Part shown: in pieces, positions 54,860-64,000 of the stretch | Layout: each line of letters starts with the position of its first letter | Position numbering within the stretch: position 1 is the stretch's first letter | Assembly (NCBI RefSeq): GCF_003046175.1 | Contig: NZ_PZZM01000001.1 | Coordinates: 62,001 to 126,000 of the forward strand | Length of the DNA: 64,000 bases | Direction: 5' to 3' | Source of the DNA: Bosea sp. 124 | Lineage (GTDB): Bacteria; Pseudomonadota; Alphaproteobacteria; Rhizobiales; Beijerinckiaceae | The notes under the pieces: generated by a model | Told to the model about the DNA's origin: nothing | What the model saw: the letters and a program-made list of their open reading frames with translations, nothing else | Databases searched by the model: none | Translations under genes and position numbers: made by a program

Positions 54860-55584
54860 CGCGTCGCGCCCCCGAAAGCGGCGATGCCGCGATTGGCGCG
54901 CGCTTCCATCCGACCGATGCCCCAGGCGGAGATGAGCGAGAAGAACAGATAGATGGCCATCGCCGCACCGAAGAACAGGAAGGGCTCCTTGGTCGCGACA
55001 TTGGCGCGGGTGGTGATGAACATGATGTCCGGCAGCGTGATGACGGACACCAGCGAGGTCTCCTTCAGCAAGACCATCCAGTTGTTGCCGAGACCGGGCA
55101 GCGCCACGCGAATGAGCTGCGGAAACACGATGAGGCGAAACGTCTGCCGCTTCGACAGCCCCAGAGCGGCCGCGGCCTCGCGCTGGCCCACCGGAATCGC
55201 ATTCAGCGCGCCGACCCAGACCTCACTGGAAAAGGCGGAGAGCACGACGCCGAGCGCGACCATGCCGGCGACGAAGGGGGGCATCGAGAAGGAGCCCGGC
55301 AGGCCAAGCCAGCGCCAGGCCTCCTGAAGCAATACCTGAACGCCGAAATAGATGATGTAGAGCGTCAGCAGTTCCGGCACGCCGCGAAACACGGTCGTAT
55401 AGGCCGTCGAGATGGCTCGCAGCACCGCGTGGTCCGAGCGCTTCCACAGCGCCACGACCAGCCCGAGCGCGAGGCCGAAGGGCAGGGTCGCAAGGGCGAT
55501 CGAGATGGTGATGCCCGCGCCCTGGAGCAAGGCGAGCCCCCAGCCGCCATCGCCGAAACCGAGCAGGGCGAACTTGTCGAACAT
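54856..55584 (-). CDS. Polar amino-acid ABC transporter permease (HisQ-like)
   Basis: The 242-aa permease carries SISTAYTTVFRGVPELLTLYI and the EAA loop SSEVWVGALNAIPVGQREAAAALGLSKRQTF. It pairs with the HisM-like protein to form the pore, and its stop overlaps the next start. The solute-binding gene lies 72 bp upstream, separated by a strong hairpin. Confidence 0.93.
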   Translation of the reverse strand: MFDKFALLGFGDGGWGLALLQGAGITISIALATLPFGLALGLVVALWKRSDHAVLRAISTAYTTVFRGVPELLTLYIIYFGVQVLLQEAWRWLGLPGSFSMPPFVAGMVALGVVLSAFSSEVWVGALNAIPVGQREAAAALGLSKRQTFRLIVFPQLIRVALPGLGNNWMVLLKETSLVSVITLPDIMFITTRANVATKEPFLFFGAAMAIYLFFSLISAWGIGRMEARANRGIAAFGGATR

Positions 55585-55612
55585 GAAGCGGCCGGCTGGA
55601 GGCTGAAAAGCC

Positions 55613-55639
55613 GACCGGCGCGGAGGAGCCGCGCCGGTC
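55613..55639 (-). terminator. Intercistronic hairpin between binding-protein and permease genes
   Basis: GACCGGCGCGG (55613-55623) pairs perfectly with CCGCGCCGGTC (55629-55639). No T-run follows. It likely lowers read-through or shields the binding-protein message from decay. Confidence 0.7.
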
Positions 55640-55656
55640 GTTCGAGGACGCTCCGA

Positions 55657-56436
55657 TCAGAGGATCGGGATCTTGAAATATTTGTCGGCGATCTTCTTGT
55701 GGGAGCCATCGGCGATCGACTCGGCAATGGCCTTGTCGAACATCACCTTCAGCGCGGTATCCTCCTTGCGGACGGCGCCGCCGACGCCGGGGCCATGGAT
55801 CGCGGGATCACGCGTGATATCGCCGATCTTCTTGCAGCAATCCTTGCCCTTGCCGTTGAGGAAATCCTCGAGCGAGAGCGAGTCCGCGATGATGTAGTCG
55901 AGACGGCCGCTGAGCAGATCGAGGTTGGCCTCCTCCTGAGTCGGATAGGGCCGCGCGGTCGAATCCTTGTAGACCTTCTCGACGAAGTTGGAATGGACGG
56001 TCGAGCCCTGGACGCCGATCGCCTTGCCCTTCAGCGCGGCCGGCGAAACGTCGGTCGAGGTCGTCGCCTTCGGCCCGATGATCCAGATTGGCGTCTTGGT
56101 GTAGACTGCAGTGAAGTCGACTCGCTTCTTGCGCTCGTCAGTGGCGTTCATGCCCGCGATGATGATGTCGTATTTGCTGGAGAGCAGCGCCGGGATGATG
56201 CCGTCCCAGTCCTGCACGACCCAGGTGCATTTCACCTTCATCTTCTCGCAGAGCATGTTGGCGTAGTCGATCTCGAAGCCTTCCAGCTCCTTCTTGGCGT
56301 TCAGGTTGTTGAAGGGCGGATAGGCGCCTTCGGTGCCGATCCGGATTTCCTTCCACTCCTTGGCCTGGGCAAGGGCACCGGTCGCGCCGACAGCCGTCAA
56401 CAGGGCCGCGGCGAAAAATTTCGCGAAACCTTTCAT
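55657..56436 (-). CDS. Polar amino-acid ABC transporter solute-binding protein (HisJ/ArtJ-like)
   Basis: The 259-aa receptor begins at ATG 56436, with GGGAGGT upstream, and has a signal peptide ending TGALAQ. GTEGAYPPFNNLNAKKELEGFEIDYANMLCEKM is the typical ligand-site start, with WDGIIPALLSSKYDIIIAGMNATDERKKRVDFT following. A Cys pair (DCCKK, CEKM/KCTW) resembles the disulfides of the Lys/Arg/Orn-binding group, so basic amino acids or opines are likely ligands. It is the first gene of the importer operon. Confidence 0.93.
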   Translation of the reverse strand: MKGFAKFFAAALLTAVGATGALAQAKEWKEIRIGTEGAYPPFNNLNAKKELEGFEIDYANMLCEKMKVKCTWVVQDWDGIIPALLSSKYDIIIAGMNATDERKKRVDFTAVYTKTPIWIIGPKATTSTDVSPAALKGKAIGVQGSTVHSNFVEKVYKDSTARPYPTQEEANLDLLSGRLDYIIADSLSLEDFLNGKGKDCCKKIGDITRDPAIHGPGVGGAVRKEDTALKVMFDKAIAESIADGSHKKIADKYFKIPIL

Positions 56437-56635
56437 GGTACCTCCCGCTGGGTTCGGCCGGTCGGGCGTTTCGAGTTCCCATGCCCGGCTCTGCCCACAG
56501 ATTGGGCGATGGCGTGCCATGCCGGCAAGTAGGGGGTCGCAGCTTTTCTGAGCCGGCGCGCCGAATTATTCGGCAGGCAGCCGGCGCGATTTCCGTCCGG
56601 AAAAGCGGGGCGGAACGGTGCCCCACCCGGCTGGT

Positions 56636-57868
56636 TCAGCGCATTCGCGCCGCCCGGAAGCGGTCGTCGAGCACCGCCACGAGCCAGATCGCGAAACCGC
56701 CGAGCGCCAGTGCCGTGCCGACCCAGCCGGTCGAAGTCCAGCCATAGCCGGCGGCGATCGCCATGCCGCCGAGCCAGGGGCCGAGCGCATTGGCGGTGTT
56801 GAAGGCGCTGTGATTGAGAGCGGCGGCCAGGGTCTGCGCATCCTCGGCCACATCCATCAACCTTGTCTGCAGCATGGCGCCGAGACCGCCGCTGGTGCCG
56901 ATCAGGAAGATCACGGCGGAGATCGCCCAGATATTGCCGGCCGCAAAGGGAAACAGGGCCAGTGCCGCGGCCGTCCAGAGCAGCATGCCGCCGATCGAGG
57001 GCATCAGCGCCCGGTCTGCCGCCCAGGCCCCGACCAGCGTGCCGGCCGTCAGCCCGAGTCCGAAGATGCCGAGCACGAGGGGGACCAGGCCGGCCGAGAC
57101 CTGCGTCACCTCCATCAGCGTCGAGGCGACATAGGTGTAGACGGCGAACATGCCGCCGAAACCGATCGCGCCGATGGCGAGCGTCAGCCAGACCTGCCGG
57201 CGCTTGAGCGCACCGAGTTCGCGCAGCGGGCTGGCGCCCGGCTGGACCGTGTCGCGCGGCGCGAAAGCATAGACCAGCGCCATGGTCAGCAGCGCCAGCA
57301 GCGCGACGATACCGAAGCCCCAGCGCCAGCCCAGCACCTGCCCCATCCAGTTGGCGAAGGGGACGCCGATGATCGTCGCTACGGTGAGACCCAGCATGAC
57401 GCGCGCCACCGCCTGGGCTCGCCGGTTCGGCGGCGAGAGCGAGGCGGCAACGAGCGCGGCCACGCCGAAATAGGCGCCATGCGGAAGACCGCTGAGGAAG
57501 CGGAAGACGAGCATCCAGCCATAGCTCGGGGCGAGCGCGCTCAAGAGGTTCGCGACGCCGAAGACGGCCATCAGACCGATCAGGAGCGTCCGGCGCGCGA
57601 TCCGGGCCGCGAGCACCGCGATGATCGGGGCGCCGACGACGACGCCGAGCGCATAGGCGCTGATGACGTGTCCCGCAGTCGGCTCGTCGATGCCGAGCCC
57701 GGCGGAGAAATACGGGACCAGGCTCATGACCGCGAATTCGGTTGTGCCGATGGCGAAGCCGCCCATCGCCAGAGCGAAGATGACCAGCCCGACATGGGCA
57801 TCCGGGCGGGATGTCGCGCTCCCCGCCGAGGCGCCATCGAGGGCGGTGTCGTTCGTCGCAAGTGTCAT
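56636..57868 (-). CDS. MFS transporter, DHA1 family (AraJ/NepI-like exporter)
   Basis: The 410-aa, 12-helix protein opens VIFALAMGGFAIGTTEFAVMSLVPYFSAGLGI, the standard start of the arabinose-efflux-like DHA1 subgroup, with LPHGAYFGVAALVAASLSPP and GVPFANWMGQVLGWRWGF (motif C). Such proteins export sugars, purine ribosides or drugs. The substrate is unknown. No regulator is adjacent; the gene stands alone between the importer operon and a divergent gene. Confidence 0.89.
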   Translation of the reverse strand: MTLATNDTALDGASAGSATSRPDAHVGLVIFALAMGGFAIGTTEFAVMSLVPYFSAGLGIDEPTAGHVISAYALGVVVGAPIIAVLAARIARRTLLIGLMAVFGVANLLSALAPSYGWMLVFRFLSGLPHGAYFGVAALVAASLSPPNRRAQAVARVMLGLTVATIIGVPFANWMGQVLGWRWGFGIVALLALLTMALVYAFAPRDTVQPGASPLRELGALKRRQVWLTLAIGAIGFGGMFAVYTYVASTLMEVTQVSAGLVPLVLGIFGLGLTAGTLVGAWAADRALMPSIGGMLLWTAAALALFPFAAGNIWAISAVIFLIGTSGGLGAMLQTRLMDVAEDAQTLAAALNHSAFNTANALGPWLGGMAIAAGYGWTSTGWVGTALALGGFAIWLVAVLDDRFRAARMR

Positions 57869-58069
57869 CGGTGGGGTCGGCTCGATTTTGGCGGTGCAGC
57901 AAAGACGCTGCGCCGCAGCATGATGCCATAGTCATGCGGCGGTCGTCGGATCAACAGGGCGTGAAGAGCGCCGGCATGATTTTCCTGCATGAGTGCAGGA
58001 CAGAGGCTATAGACGGCGGGACGCCCTGCCCTCCCCCCTCCGAGACCCTGCCGTGAGCGAGATCCATCC

Positions 58070-58744
58070 GTGATTCCCTGGACGCTGCTCGACACCGCGA
58101 CTTTGCCCGGCGCCGACCGCGAACTCCGGCTGAAGCGCCGCGGCGCCGAATTCTCGATCATGCTCGGCACCATCGAGCTGATGAACAGCCGCCTCAGCGG
58201 CTCGGAGGAGGCGCTGGCGACGCTCGTCGCGACGCGGCTCGCCGGCCGGCCCAAGCCGCGCATCCTGATCGGCGGGCTCGGCATGGGCTTCACCCTGCGC
58301 GCGGCGCTCGCGAGCTTCAGCGCCGATGCCGAGATCACGGTCTCCGAACTCATCCCCGCCGTCGTCGCCTGGGCACGCGGGCCGATGGCGGAGCTCTTCG
58401 CCGGCTGTCTCGACGATCCCCGCATCGGCATAGCGGTGCAGGATGTCGGGCGCGTCATCGCCGACGGCGCCGGGCGCTACGACGCTATCCTGCTCGATGT
58501 CGACAATGGCCCCGAAGCCCTCACGGTCGCCGCCAATGACCGGCTCTACGAGGATGGCGGGCTCGGCCTGGCGAAGGCGGCCCTGCGCCCCGGCGGCATC
58601 CTCGCGGTCTGGTCGCAGGGGCCGGACCGGCGCTTCACGCAAAGGCTGAAGCATGCGGGCTTCGCGGTCGAGGAGGTGATGGTCAGGGCCCATCGCGGCC
58701 GCAGCGGCGCAAGGCACATCATCTGGCTGGCGCGCAAGACCTGA
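58070..58744 (+). CDS. Spermidine synthase-like methyltransferase-fold protein
   Basis: This 224-aa protein starts at GTG 58070. ILIGGLGMGFTLRAAL is the nucleotide-binding glycine loop, EITVSELIPAVVAWARG the following acidic strand and YDAILLDVDNGPEAL a block seen in spermidine synthase-like proteins. It lacks the N-terminal beta domain of true SpeE, so activity as an aminopropyltransferase is unsure. It is convergent with the agmatinase-family gene, 27 bp away, which makes a polyamine link attractive but unproved. Confidence 0.82.
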   Translation: MIPWTLLDTATLPGADRELRLKRRGAEFSIMLGTIELMNSRLSGSEEALATLVATRLAGRPKPRILIGGLGMGFTLRAALASFSADAEITVSELIPAVVAWARGPMAELFAGCLDDPRIGIAVQDVGRVIADGAGRYDAILLDVDNGPEALTVAANDRLYEDGGLGLAKAALRPGGILAVWSQGPDRRFTQRLKHAGFAVEEVMVRAHRGRSGARHIIWLARKT

Positions 58745-58771
58745 CGCGCACGGCCTGACGCGCGGCGAGAC

Positions 58772-59824
58772 CTATGGCCGCCCCTTCCCGAGAGCCCGCG
58801 CCTCGGCGATCAGGCAGAGTTCGGTGAACAGCACCTGCGCCGCGCATTGGGCCGTATTCGAGGTCGCGTCATATTGCGGGGCGACCTCGACGACGTCGGC
58901 GGCGACGATGTTCGCGCCCTTCAGCCCGCGCAGGATCGCCAGCGCCTCGCGCGGCGTCAGACCGCCGACCTCGGGGGTGCCGGTCCCGGGCGCGTAAGCG
59001 GGATCGAGCGAATCGACATCGAAGGAGACATAGGTCGGGCCGTCGCCGATGACGGCGAGCGCCCTGGCGATAACGGCATCGAGCCCGAGATCATCGACCT
59101 CGTTGGCGTGGATCACGGTCATGCCGGACTCGTAGGAGAACTCCCAGAGATATTCGGCGCCACCGCGGATGCCGATCTGGATGACGCGCTCGGGGTCGAG
59201 CACGCCGTCGAGCACCGCCTGACGGAACGGGCCGCCATGGTGAAACTTCGAGCCCTCGTAAGGTCCGGACGTGTCGCAATGGGCGTCGATATGGACCATG
59301 CCGACCGGACGCTTGGCGCCCACGGCCCGCATGATCGGGTAGGTGATCGAGTGGTCGCCGCCGACCGCCAGCGGTGAGACGCCGGCAGCCACGATCGTCT
59401 TGAAGGTCGCCTCGATGTCCTCATGGCAGCTTTCGAGCGAATAGCGCGAGCGGAACGGCACGTCGCCGATATCGGCGGCCTTCAGCATGCCGAAGGGGGC
59501 GGTTCCCAGCACATGGTCCATCGGCCCCATCCGCTCGACGGCACGCACGGCGCGGGGACCGAGCCTCGTGCCGGCCCGGTTGGTGACGCCGAGGTCCATC
59601 GGCAGGCCGATGATCGCGACGTCGAGCCCGCCGAGGTCCGGGCTCGTCAGCGCATCGGGGCGGTATGGCGCGCTGATGAAGGTGGCGACGTCCGAGAACG
59701 GCCATTTGCGCCGGTCGCCCTTGAACTGGTCGGCCGCCACCCTGGCGAAGTGCGGATCATGGATGTCGGCGCCGCTGGCTCCGGCATAGCGCGCCCTCAA
59801 CCGCTCCAGCTTGTCCCGATCCAT
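58772..59824 (-). CDS. speB: Agmatinase/guanidino-acid hydrolase family protein
   Basis: The 350-aa ureohydrolase has the binuclear manganese ligands in GGDHSITYP, HIDAHCDTSG and SFDVDSLDPAYAPGTGTPE. Agmatinase splits agmatine to putrescine and urea; close relatives act on guanidinobutyrate, guanidinopropionate or guanidine itself, and the long N-terminal 50 residues are seen in several of these. The symbol is therefore tentative. It is convergent with a spermidine synthase-like gene and divergent from the TRAP binding-protein genes. Confidence 0.88.
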   Translation of the reverse strand: MDRDKLERLRARYAGASGADIHDPHFARVAADQFKGDRRKWPFSDVATFISAPYRPDALTSPDLGGLDVAIIGLPMDLGVTNRAGTRLGPRAVRAVERMGPMDHVLGTAPFGMLKAADIGDVPFRSRYSLESCHEDIEATFKTIVAAGVSPLAVGGDHSITYPIMRAVGAKRPVGMVHIDAHCDTSGPYEGSKFHHGGPFRQAVLDGVLDPERVIQIGIRGGAEYLWEFSYESGMTVIHANEVDDLGLDAVIARALAVIGDGPTYVSFDVDSLDPAYAPGTGTPEVGGLTPREALAILRGLKGANIVAADVVEVAPQYDATSNTAQCAAQVLFTELCLIAEARALGKGRP

Positions 59825-59990
59825 GCCCTGCCCTTTCGTTCACGACGCTCATCCGCGAAAATCGCCCGCCGAGCGCCCCGCACCGTCCGTGGCCGACCCG
59901 GGCGTGCGCCCGATCCTTGTTGTAGCCGAGCTTTCCGGCCGCACGAAGCACTGAGCCACACTAGCCGAAAGTCGCAGGCCACAGCGTTGA

Positions 59991-61205
<1,215 letters not shown>

Positions 61206-61250
61206 AGCCTGATACCGGCGCGCGCGCGGCGCCGACCAGCCTTCCTTCAA

Positions 61251-61275
61251 AGCCCGGCTTCGGCCGGGCTTTTTT
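61251..61275 (+). terminator. Rho-independent terminator after TRAP binding-protein copy 2
   Basis: AGCCCGGC (61251-61258) pairs with GCCGGGCT (61263-61270) around a TTCG tetraloop, followed by TTTTTT. Confidence 0.95.
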
Positions 61276-61444
61276 GGTTGGGACCGCAGCCTGCCAGGGC
61301 CAAGGGATCGCCGTGCTGCGACCGGCGCTGAGTGGCGGACTTCCGAAGCGGAATCCATGCTTTAATCGCATGAGTCCCATGCATTTTTCGCTTGCGTTGT
61401 GTTGCAGACCTGCTTTGCTGCCGGAATCGTGACGACCGGACTAA

Positions 61445-62572
<1,128 letters not shown>

Positions 62573-62613
62573 CAAAGAGCGACCGGCCGCCTTGCGGCCC
62601 AACTGGAACCCCC

Positions 62614-62638
62614 ACCCCGGCCGAGAGGCCGGGGTTTT
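62614..62638 (+). terminator. Rho-independent terminator after TRAP binding-protein copy 3
   Basis: ACCCCGGCC (62614-62622) pairs with GGCCGGGGT (62627-62635) around GAGA, followed by TTTT. Confidence 0.9.
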
Positions 62639-62731
62639 CCGTTGCCGGCGAGACGCGTATGCTGACGCGCCATCGTCGCGCCGTTTTTGTCCGGCGATCA
62701 TCGCTCGCCCGTTCGTCTCTCGGATCGCCCC

Positions 62732-63118
62732 ATGCTTCGTCTCACCGGCTCTGTCCTCGTCATCCTGCTGACCGCGGCATCCGGGCAGGCGCAGTCGATC
62801 GGCGAACCGCTGCCGGGACGCGGCTCCGCCAAAGAGCGGGCGAAGCCGGCTCGCGCCGAACCGCATGCGACACGCCCCTGCCCCGAATACGGGCCAGGCT
62901 TCGTACGGGTCGACGGGGCGTCCTTCTGCGTGCGGGCCGGCGGTTCGGTCCGGGTCGATTTCGGCAAGAGCTCGCGCAGCAGCTCTGGCTCGTCTGCCGG
63001 GGCGCTGGTCCAGCTCGAGGGGCGCGGCGAATCCAGCGTAGGGCCGGTGCGCACCGTCCTGCGGATGCGCGGACAGGTCGATCGCGGCCTCGAATCCGGA
63101 TCGTACCAGTTCCGCTGA
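62732..63118 (+). CDS. Small exported protein with porin-like N-terminal motif
   Basis: The 128-aa product has a signal peptide (MLRLTGSVLVILLTAASGQAQ). The mature segment ATRPCPEYGPGFVRVDGASFCVRAGGSVRVDF closely follows the first two strands of rhizobial porins (CPEYGPGF...C.R.GG.V), including both cysteines. It then turns into a low-complexity Ser/Gly stretch and ends after about 35 more residues with a terminal Phe-Arg. It is far too short for a 16-strand porin, so it is either a degraded porin or a separate small family using that motif. It stands alone. Confidence 0.75.
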   Translation: MLRLTGSVLVILLTAASGQAQSIGEPLPGRGSAKERAKPARAEPHATRPCPEYGPGFVRVDGASFCVRAGGSVRVDFGKSSRSSSGSSAGALVQLEGRGESSVGPVRTVLRMRGQVDRGLESGSYQFR

Positions 63119-63161
63119 CGCCTCGTACCCGTTCCGCTGATGCTTGGAGTCGCGGCTTCGT

Positions 63162-63809
63162 TCAGCCGACGAGCAGCGCAACCTCCTGACGCAGCACGGG
63201 CACCAACTCCTCCTCGAACCAGGGATTGCGCTTCAGCCAGGCGTTGTTGCGCCAGGAGGGATGTGGCAGCGGGAGGATATGCGGGCGCCCCGGCCGGTCC
63301 AGGATGGCGCGCCAGTCACCGACCGTCTCGGACAGCCTTGCGCTTGTCGCGGACAGACTTGCGCCCGCCGCCGGCCCGAGATGCCAAGCCTGGGCATAGC
63401 GCCCGATCGCGAGGACGAGCTCAACCGCCGGCATCGCCGCGAAGACGCGGGCGCGCCAGGTCGGCGCGCATTCGCGGCGCGGAGGCCGATCGCCGCCCTT
63501 GGCATCGAGACCTGGGAAGCAATGGCCCATCGGCACGATCGCGACCCGCGAGGCGTCATAGAAGGCCGTCTCGTCGAGGCCGAGCCAGTGGCGCAGGCGC
63601 ACGCCCGACGGGTCGGTGAAGGGCTTGCCGCTGGCATGGACGCGGGTGCCCGGCGCCTGGCCGGCGATGCACAGCCGCGCCGTCACGGACGCCTGGATGA
63701 CCGGACGCGGCTGATGCGGCAGCGGGGGCAGGTAGAGCGGTGCGTCGCGGCAGATGCGGCAGGCCCGCAACGCGCTCAGCACCGTGTCGAGGCGCTCCGG
63801 CTCGGTCAT
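63162..63809 (-). CDS. Uracil-DNA glycosylase family protein
   Basis: The 215-aa enzyme starts at ATG 63809, overlapping the upstream gene as ATGA. LCIAGQAPGTRVHASGKPFTDPSG is the uracil-pocket block and LPLPHPSWRNNAW the DNA-binding loop. Four cysteines, CRIC at the start and GHC...REC separated by 16 residues, fit the iron-sulfur ligands of family 4/5-type enzymes. It would remove uracil or other deaminated bases from DNA. ATG 63860 is a less likely start. Confidence 0.88.
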   Translation of the reverse strand: MTEPERLDTVLSALRACRICRDAPLYLPPLPHQPRPVIQASVTARLCIAGQAPGTRVHASGKPFTDPSGVRLRHWLGLDETAFYDASRVAIVPMGHCFPGLDAKGGDRPPRRECAPTWRARVFAAMPAVELVLAIGRYAQAWHLGPAAGASLSATSARLSETVGDWRAILDRPGRPHILPLPHPSWRNNAWLKRNPWFEEELVPVLRQEVALLVG

Positions 63810-64000
63810 CGCCCGGCCACATGCGTGCCGGCGGGCCCGCCTGAGATCAGCCCATCGCAACTCCAGTTCGCGGGGCCGTCACTGGCACCCTGTGGATCGC
63901 CCGGCTCGATCGTCGCCATGCCGTTGATCGCGCCGCTCGGCCGGCTGCGCAGGATATAGAGACGGTCGCTGCGCTCGACCGTGAAACAATAGGTCCGGCG
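63806..64000 (-). CDS. C-terminal fragment of an unknown protein (5' end outside window)
   Basis: The reverse-strand frame enters at the right edge and runs 64 codons to TGA 63806. The visible part (RRTYCFTVERSDRLYILRSR, then SGAINGMATIEPGD and NWSCDGLISGG) has two cysteines, and the beta-rich look of an exported protein. Its stop overlaps the start of the uracil-DNA glycosylase gene as ATGA, which confirms the frame. Nothing more can be said without the N-terminus. Confidence 0.7.
   Translation of the reverse strand, partial: RRTYCFTVERSDRLYILRSRPSGAINGMATIEPGDPQGASDGPANWSCDGLISGGPAGTHVAGR

Overview
The window is visibly GC-rich chromosomal DNA with almost continuous coding on both strands. 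Its gene content points to an alphaproteobacterium of the Hyphomicrobiales (Rhizobiales): a psd-pssA pair, an Atm1-type exporter, an Omp25/31-like barrel, a DUF2865 protein, class II DAHP synthase, DctP and TctC solute-binding proteins, a dense cluster of GANTC (CcrM-type) sites and a CCA-encoding tRNA-Val. The protein mix resembles Bosea and relatives, but that genus-level guess is inference only. There is no phage, insertion sequence, CRISPR array or rRNA, so most of the window reads as core metabolism plus transport.

Layout. 1-7.4 kb: phospholipid synthesis (pssA, psd), a coupled pair of unknown exported proteins, a cytochrome P450 behind a long perfect inverted repeat, a four-helix membrane protein and an Atm1-like ABC exporter. 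7.5-11.4 kb: a tightly coupled reverse-strand operon, cysS > DUF559 protein > 38-codon ORF > cimA, in which every junction is a 4-bp ATGA overlap. 11.7-16 kb: small exported proteins, CreA, a fumarylacetoacetase-family hydrolase, and an orphan TRAP solute-binding protein followed by a MarR regulator. 16-26 kb: purC, a DUF2865 protein, an MHS-type transporter, a second-type gltX, a SulP transporter with a structured leader, nadE and an outer-membrane barrel. 26-31 kb: class II DAHP synthase with GANTC sites phased every 21 bp upstream, vapBC with its operator, gor and an O-antigen ligase-like protein. 31-40 kb: tctCBA, an extended SDR, a DUF2059 protein, gabD-rpiA, a small exported protein, gph and tRNA-Val(CAC).

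40-48 kb: an L,D-transpeptidase, an amidase/AtzH-like pair, a DUF971 protein, moaA preceded by a short ORF with a perfect Shine-Dalgarno sequence, and three genes of unknown function (4-TM protein; 4-TM plus coiled-coil protein; anchored VWA-like protein). 48-54 kb: a soluble chemoreceptor carrying PilZ and a C-terminal sensor, a SolA-like oxidase, an EamA and a Bcr/CflA transporter, and a beta-hydroxyacid dehydrogenase. 54-64 kb: a polar amino-acid ABC importer without its ATPase, an MFS pump, a spermidine synthase-like protein, an agmatinase-family enzyme, two tandem TRAP solute-binding proteins, a small exported protein and a uracil-DNA glycosylase.

Functional themes are uptake of organic acids and amino acids (TRAP, TTT, ABC and MHS systems), amine/polyamine and nitrogen metabolism (agmatinase family, gabD, amidase, SolA) and envelope maintenance. 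No complete known defence system is present. The best candidates for undescribed biology are the three-gene membrane/coiled-coil/VWA-like cluster (44967-47906), the helically phased GANTC array (27768-27881), the coupled short ORF before moaA, and the mutually exclusive hairpins in the sulP leader.
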